Assembly: GCA_024692105.1 (NCBI GenBank) | Contig: JAILMZ010000049.1 | Location: 1 to 10,712 of the forward strand | Direction of reading: 5' to 3' | From: Saccharofermentans sp. | Lineage (GTDB): Bacteria > Bacillota_A > Clostridia > Saccharofermentanales > Saccharofermentanaceae | DNA length: 10,712 nucleotides | Part shown: positions 6,372 to 10,712 of the stretch, in pieces | Position numbering within the stretch: position 1 is the first letter of the stretch | How the letters are laid out: each line of letters opens with the position of its first letter | Notes under the pieces: model-generated | What the model saw: only the letters and a program-made list of their open reading frames with translations | What the model was told of the DNA's origin: nothing | The model's database searches: none | Translations under genes and position numbers: made by a program

Positions 6372-7481
6372 ATGCCGGACAGAACCAAAGTGATCGTGGC
6401 AGGATGCGTATGCATCGATATCTCTCCGGAATTCCGCGGCGGACGTGTCGCGGACATCGGACAGCTCTTAAGGCCGGGCAAACTGATCGAGACCGGCAAG
6501 GCGACCATCTCCCCGGGCGGTGCGGTATCCAACACAGGGTTAGCACTCAAAGCATTGGGCGAGGATGTCGTCCTCATGGCCAGGATCGGTGACGACCAGT
6601 TTGGCGATACACTGTCAGGGATCATGGCGGGATACGGCGTCAAGGACAGCATGATCCGCGCGCCCGGTGAAGAGACTGCCTATTCGGTCGTGCTTGCCAT
6701 CCCCGGCATTGACAGGATATTCCTTCACGATCCGGGAGCAAATCACACATTCTGTTCTGACGATGTGCCGCAGGCAGATCTTGAAGATGCCGCGATCTTC
6801 CATTTCGGCTACCCGCCTCTCATGCGCACCATGTACAGGGACGGCGGGGATGAACTGGTAAAGGTCATGGCGAAAGCAAAAGCCGCCGGATGCATAACGT
6901 CTCTCGATATGGCCATGGCGGATCCCGAATCCGAGGCAGGACAGGCCGACTGGCCTTCCATCCTCAAGAAGGTCCTTCCCCTGACAGATATCTTCGTTCC
7001 GAGTTTTGAAGAACTCCTGTTTATGCTGGACCGCGAAAGATACGATGCGCTCAAGGCTGAAGCCGGAAAGAACGACATTACGGACATCCTGGATCTTGAC
7101 AGGGACATCAAGCCCCTTGCAGACAAATGCATGGCAATGGGCACCAGGATACTCCTTCTCAAATGCGGTGTGCCGGGTCTTTATCTGAGGACTGCGGACA
7201 TAGAGGATCTTCCCGGGATAGATGCCGCGAAGTGGGGCGGAAAGGATCTTTTCGAGAGATCGTATGTTACGGAGAAAGTCGTGTCCGCATCAGGTGCGGG
7301 TGACACGAGCATAGCTGGTTTCCTTGCAGGAATACTTCACGGTGAGTCCCCCGAAGACAGCCTGCACATAGCAGCCGCAGCGGGCGCTCTCAGCGTAACG
7401 GAATACGATGCCGTCAGCGCACTGATGCCGTTGGCAGATATCAAGGCAAAAATTAAAGCCGGTTGGGATAAGATCGGTTAA
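6372..7481 (+). CDS. PfkB-family carbohydrate/nucleoside kinase
   Basis: This is a ribokinase-fold ATP-dependent kinase that phosphorylates a sugar, sugar acid or nucleoside; the substrate cannot be told from sequence alone. The 369-residue product opens with [12 protein letters not shown], the first strand of the fold. The N-terminal PfkB signature follows as [17 protein letters not shown] (residues 47-63), then [10 protein letters not shown] (70-79). The C-terminal signature is [16 protein letters not shown] (307-322), with the GAGD anion hole and catalytic base Asp311. A conserved-type VPSFEEL lies at 209-215. It is longer than many members (about 300-330). Extra length seems to lie in a charged segment around 220-255 and in residues 275-300. 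It is transcribed alone, divergent from glf and convergent with accDA, with which it shares stop-codon bases. No partner gene hints at its substrate. Confidence 0.88.
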   Translation: MPDRTKVIVAGCVCIDISPEFRGGRVADIGQLLRPGKLIETGKATISPGGAVSNTGLALKALGEDVVLMARIGDDQFGDTLSGIMAGYGVKDSMIRAPGEETAYSVVLAIPGIDRIFLHDPGANHTFCSDDVPQADLEDAAIFHFGYPPLMRTMYRDGGDELVKVMAKAKAAGCITSLDMAMADPESEAGQADWPSILKKVLPLTDIFVPSFEELLFMLDRERYDALKAEAGKNDITDILDLDRDIKPLADKCMAMGTRILLLKCGVPGLYLRTADIEDLPGIDAAKWGGKDLFERSYVTEKVVSASGAGDTSIAGFLAGILHGESPEDSLHIAAAAGALSVTEYDAVSALMPLADIKAKIKAGWDKIG

Positions 7482-9175
7482 GCTCCGAACTTGCGGTATC
7501 TCTGATACCTTGCTTCGCAGACGGCGTTGCTGTCGAATTCCAGATTATTCCTGATGAATTCCGTCAGACCGTTCTTGATGCGCGAAGTCACTGCATCCAG
7601 ATTCTCGTCTTTCAGATCCTCAGGCTCGTCGATGACTTTCTCGACTATTCCGAGATCGAGCATATCCTTTGCCGTGAGTTTCATCTCGGCAGCGGCTTCG
7701 TTTGCCCTCTTGGAATCTTTCCAGAGGATAGACGCATAACCTTCGGGTGACAGGATCGCATAGATGGAATTCTCGAGCATCCAGATCTGATCGGATACTG
7801 CGAGTGCGAGCGCTCCGCCGGAGCCTGCCTCGCTGATGATGACTGACAGTACGGGGACCTTAAGAGAAGACATCTCGTAGAGGTTTCTCGCGATGGCTTC
7901 GCCCTGGCCTCTCTCCTCTGCCTCGAGTCCGCAGTATGCACCGGGAGTATCGACGAAACAAATTACCGGACGGCCGAATTTCTCTGCCTGTCTCATGAGG
8001 CGGAGCGCCTTGCGGTATCCGTCAGGCGACGGCATTCCGAAGTTCCTTGCCACGTTCTCTTTCGTGTCGTGTCCCTTGGACTCTGCAATAACTGTAACGG
8101 TGCGGCCGGCAAATGTCGCGATGCCGCCCATGATGGCCTGGTCATCCCTGACGTAACGGTCGCCGTGGAATTCAATGAAATCCGGGAAGATATCTTCTAT
8201 ATAATCTTCCGCGACAGGTCTGTCCTTACCCCTCGAGATCATTACCCTGTCCCATGGCGTAAGCTTGCCTGCTTTTTTCGGGATCTTGGTCTCTTTGTAT
8301 TTAACGGCCTTGAACTCGCCCTTGTTCTCGTGCATGGCAAGGATGCGGCCGATGTAATCTTTCATGTCGGCTCTTGCGACGATGTCGTCGACAAAGCCGT
8401 GTTCCTTGAGATACTCGGAGCGTTGGAAGCCCGCGGGAAGCTTCTGGCCTATCGTCTGCTCGATGACCCTGGGGCCTGCAAAACCGATGAGCGCTTCAGG
8501 CTCAGCGAGGATGATGTCTCCCAACATCGCAAAGCTTGCGGTGACTCCGCCGGTGGTAGGGTCCGTAAGGACTGTTATGTAGAGGAGACCTGCATCGGAA
8601 TGTCTCTTAAGGGCTGCCGATGTCTTTGCCATCTGCATGAGTGATACGATTCCCTCCTGCATCCTGGCACCGCCCGATGCGGTGAAGATGATCACGGGCA
8701 GTTTCTGCTCAGTTGCCTTCTCGACCATTCTTGTGATCTTCTCGCCGACGACTTCGCCCATGGAAGCCATCATGAAACGGCAGTCCATTACCGCGATGGC
8801 AGCCTCGCAGCCGTCAATGGCGCACTTGCCCGTTACGACAGCCTCATCAAGACCGGTCTTGTCTCTAAGCTTGGCAAGCTTATCCTCGTATCCGGGAGTG
8901 CCGAGAGGATTGGTCTCTTTAATGTCAGTATCCCACTCCTCGAAAGTGCCTTCATCCGCCATCATGGCGATCCTGGTGCTTGCATACATGCGGAAATAAT
9001 TGCCGCACGAAGGGCACACGAAAAGATCCTTGCGGAGTTCTTCCGAGAAGATGGTCTCTCCGCATCTTGCGCACTTGTGGAAAAGTCCCTGGGGAGCGGA
9101 AGGGATCTGCTCCTCGTTATTGGTCTCGGGGTCTTGAGTAGTCTGTGTTTTCTTAAAAAGGTATCTGAGTTCCAT
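7478..9175 (-). CDS. accDA: Fused acetyl-CoA carboxylase carboxyltransferase, beta (AccD) plus alpha (AccA)
   Basis: This carboxyltransferase moves the carboxyl group from carboxybiotin to acetyl-CoA, giving malonyl-CoA. In one 565-residue chain, residues 1-~288 are AccD and ~300-565 are AccA. The AccD half has a Cys4 zinc ribbon (C35, C38, C54, C57), SGGARMQEG (167-175) and [12 protein letters not shown] (205-216). The AccA half has [49 protein letters not shown] (409-424) and [10 protein letters not shown] (448-457), and ends [10 protein letters not shown]. The junction is short (about 287-305). The N-terminal helical stretch of stand-alone AccA (about 50-60 residues in E. coli) is absent. 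The frame is continuous without a stop, so this is a true fusion. It starts 3 bases after accC; AGGAAA within the accC end serves as the ribosome binding site. Confidence 0.95.
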   Translation of the reverse strand: MELRYLFKKTQTTQDPETNNEEQIPSAPQGLFHKCARCGETIFSEELRKDLFVCPSCGNYFRMYASTRIAMMADEGTFEEWDTDIKETNPLGTPGYEDKLAKLRDKTGLDEAVVTGKCAIDGCEAAIAVMDCRFMMASMGEVVGEKITRMVEKATEQKLPVIIFTASGGARMQEGIVSLMQMAKTSAALKRHSDAGLLYITVLTDPTTGGVTASFAMLGDIILAEPEALIGFAGPRVIEQTIGQKLPAGFQRSEYLKEHGFVDDIVARADMKDYIGRILAMHENKGEFKAVKYKETKIPKKAGKLTPWDRVMISRGKDRPVAEDYIEDIFPDFIEFHGDRYVRDDQAIMGGIATFAGRTVTVIAESKGHDTKENVARNFGMPSPDGYRKALRLMRQAEKFGRPVICFVDTPGAYCGLEAEERGQGEAIARNLYEMSSLKVPVLSVIISEAGSGGALALAVSDQIWMLENSIYAILSPEGYASILWKDSKRANEAAAEMKLTAKDMLDLGIVEKVIDEPEDLKDENLDAVTSRIKNGLTEFIRNNLEFDSNAVCEARYQRYRKFGA

Positions 9176-9178
9176 AGC

Positions 9179-10522
9179 TTATTTCCTGGAATGTTTCTCG
9201 ATGAAATCTATGTCTGTGTTGCCTTCGACAAAATCCTTGTTCGTGAGTATGCCGTACTGGTAATCCACGTTGTTCTTGATGCCGGTTATGATGACTTCTC
9301 CAAGAGCGGTCTGAGCCTTCTTGATGGCTTCTGCCCTTGTGGGTGCCCATACCGATAATTTGGCAAGCATCGAATCGTAGTACGGAGGTATCTCGAGTCC
9401 GCTGTAGACAGCCGAATCGACTCTTACTCCCTTACCTCCGGGAAGATATACTGATTCGATCTTGCCGGGGCACGGTCTGAACTTATGGTCGGGGTCTTCT
9501 GCGTTGATCCTGACTTCGATCGAATGACCGCTCAGTTCAATGTCATCCTGCGAGTACTCAAGCTTCTCTCCTGAAGCGATCCTGATCTGCTCCTTGATAA
9601 GGTCTATTCCCGTAACCCATTCCGTGATAGGATGCTCGACCTGGATCCTTGTGTTCATCTCCATGAAATAGAACTTACCGTTCGGTTCGAGAAGGAATTC
9701 GCATGTTCCCGCATTCTCATAGTTAACAGCCCTGGCTGCCTTTACGGCTGCTTCGCAGATCTGCTTGCGCAGTTCGTCTGACAGTGCTTCGCAGGGTGTC
9801 TCCTCGATGAGTTTCTGGTGATTCCTCTGGATGGAACAGTCACGTTCTCCGAGATGGATGACATTGCCGAATTTGTCTGCAAGGATCTGCACCTCGATGT
9901 GCTTGGGGTGCTCGACGTAATGCTCGATATACATCGAATCATCACCGAAAGCATTCTTTGCCTCCGACTGTGCCGTCAGGAAAGCGGACTCGAATGCCTC
10001 CTTTGTCCTTGCGACTCTCATGCCCTTTCCGCCGCCGCCAAGGGATGCCTTGATCATGACGGGGTATGTCGCGATGTCTGCAAGCTTAAGGCCGTCCTTA
10101 ACGGAAGTAACGGCTTCCGCACTTCCGGGGATGGTCGGAACGCCTGCGTCCATCATGGTCTTCTTTGCCTGTGCCTTGTTTCCGGATGCCGCGATCATGT
10201 CGGATGTCGGTCCGATGAAAGTGATGTTGCACCTCTCGCAGATGCGGGCGAATTTCGCGTCCTCGGAAAGGAAACCGAATCCCGGATGGATGGCATCGGC
10301 GCCGGAAGTGATCGTCGCGGAGATGATCCTTCCTATGTTGAGATAGCTCTCTGAAGAAGGTGCGGGGCCGATGCAGATCGTCTGATCTGCGAGCATCGCA
10401 TGCAGGGCATTCCTGTCCGCCTCGGAACATACCGCGACGGTCTCGATGCCCATCTCACGGCACGCCCTTATGATGCGCACCGCAATCTCTCCTCTGTTTG
10501 CTATCAGTACTTTCTTTATCAT
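9179..10522 (-). CDS. accC: Acetyl-CoA carboxylase, biotin carboxylase subunit
   Basis: AccC carboxylates biotin on the carrier AccB using ATP and bicarbonate, the first half-reaction of acetyl-CoA carboxylase. The 447-residue product starts MIKKVLIANRGEIAVRIIRA, the typical N-terminal domain. The ATP-grasp region has IKASLGGGGKGMRV (157-170), ERDCSIQRNHQKLIEE (226-241) and EMNTRIQVEHPITEW (288-302), with the metal ligands and catalytic residues in place. The C-terminal biotin-carboxylase domain includes RPCPGKI (349-355). Length is standard. One difference is that the usual QRRHQK (or QRRNQK) reads QRNHQK. The gene follows fabZ by 15 bases and precedes accDA by 3, so one transcript is likely. 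AAAGG lies 8 bases upstream of the ATG. AccB is expected upstream of fabZ, outside the window. Confidence 0.97.
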   Translation of the reverse strand: MIKKVLIANRGEIAVRIIRACREMGIETVAVCSEADRNALHAMLADQTICIGPAPSSESYLNIGRIISATITSGADAIHPGFGFLSEDAKFARICERCNITFIGPTSDMIAASGNKAQAKKTMMDAGVPTIPGSAEAVTSVKDGLKLADIATYPVMIKASLGGGGKGMRVARTKEAFESAFLTAQSEAKNAFGDDSMYIEHYVEHPKHIEVQILADKFGNVIHLGERDCSIQRNHQKLIEETPCEALSDELRKQICEAAVKAARAVNYENAGTCEFLLEPNGKFYFMEMNTRIQVEHPITEWVTGIDLIKEQIRIASGEKLEYSQDDIELSGHSIEVRINAEDPDHKFRPCPGKIESVYLPGGKGVRVDSAVYSGLEIPPYYDSMLAKLSVWAPTRAEAIKKAQTALGEVIITGIKNNVDYQYGILTNKDFVEGNTDIDFIEKHSRK

Positions 10523-10537
10523 CGCTGTTGCCTTTGC

Positions 10538-10712
10538 TTACTGAAGGATGGCGAACTTGAGGATGGTCTGGACTGCGACCTTGCCGTCTACCGTAGCGAT
10601 GCCCTCGCCGATGCCGACGGGACCTCTTACGGCAGTGATCTTTGTCTCAAGTCTTACCGTGTCACCGGGTACGATGGCCTTCTTGAACTTGCACTTGTCG
10701 ATGCCTGCGAAA
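10538..10712 (-). CDS. fabZ: 3-hydroxyacyl-ACP dehydratase FabZ (C-terminal part, cut by window edge)
   Basis: The last 57 residues are visible before the right edge. They read FAGIDKCKFKKAIVPGDTVR and then LETKITAVRGPVGIGEG, ending in LKFAILQ and TAA. This is the C-terminal half of the FabZ hot-dog fold. FAGIDKxKFKKxVVPGD is highly characteristic of FabZ. FabZ removes water from 3-hydroxyacyl-ACP in fatty-acid elongation. The catalytic His and Glu would lie in the missing part. Position directly before accC matches the common Bacillota order accB-fabZ-accC-accD-accA. Confidence 0.9.
   Translation of the reverse strand, partial: FAGIDKCKFKKAIVPGDTVRLETKITAVRGPVGIGEGIATVDGKVAVQTILKFAILQ

Noticed and set aside
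7495..7509. Perfect hairpin GGTATC-TCT-GATACC just downstream of the kinase stop, considered as its terminator.
   Set aside because: The stem is only 6 base pairs, A/T-rich, with no following T-tract. It is explained by the accDA codons for the repeated Arg-Tyr in RYQRYR.
8069..8644. A 191-codon open frame on the plus strand opposite accDA, with several Cys residues.
   Set aside because: It is fully antisense to the conserved accDA frame and has no ribosome binding site or family resemblance that I can see.

Overview
The window looks like an ordinary chromosomal segment of a low-to-mid GC Bacillota, most likely a Clostridia. This rests on the GatCAB amidotransferase operon, strong AGGAG-type ribosome binding sites, a fabZ-accC-accDA fatty-acid cluster and a PrsA/SurA-like secreted protein. 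I cannot name the genus. Coding density is very high. No tRNA, rRNA, CRISPR array, insertion sequence or phage gene was seen, and no non-coding stretch exceeds about 140 bases.

Layout from left to right. Positions 1-3621 (minus strand) hold the operon gatC-gatA-gatB followed by the start of a CNNM/HlyC-type membrane protein gene that runs off the left edge. A probable promoter for this operon lies at 3667-3695. It abuts an intrinsic terminator (3707-3728) that ends the upstream transcription unit. That unit, 3757-6255 (minus), is a two-gene operon. It has glf (UDP-galactopyranose mutase) and then a secreted, C-terminally membrane-anchored protein with a divergent parvulin-like region. A 116-base divergent intergenic region (6256-6371) separates glf from a plus-strand PfkB-family sugar/nucleoside kinase (6372-7481). 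The kinase converges on accDA, and the two genes share a TTAA in which both stop codons lie. From 7478 to the right edge (minus) run the end of fabZ, accC and a fused accD-accA, part of a type II fatty-acid synthesis operon.

Functionally, GatCAB makes Gln-tRNA(Gln) and/or Asn-tRNA(Asn) by transamidation. AccC and AccDA, with a biotin carrier (AccB) outside the window, make malonyl-CoA. FabZ dehydrates 3-hydroxyacyl-ACP in the elongation cycle. Glf supplies UDP-galactofuranose for surface glycans.

I found no clear novel system. The points most worth a second look are the anchored parvulin-like protein beside glf, the AccD-AccA fusion, the shared-stop convergent gene pair, and the dyad inside the glf promoter region.
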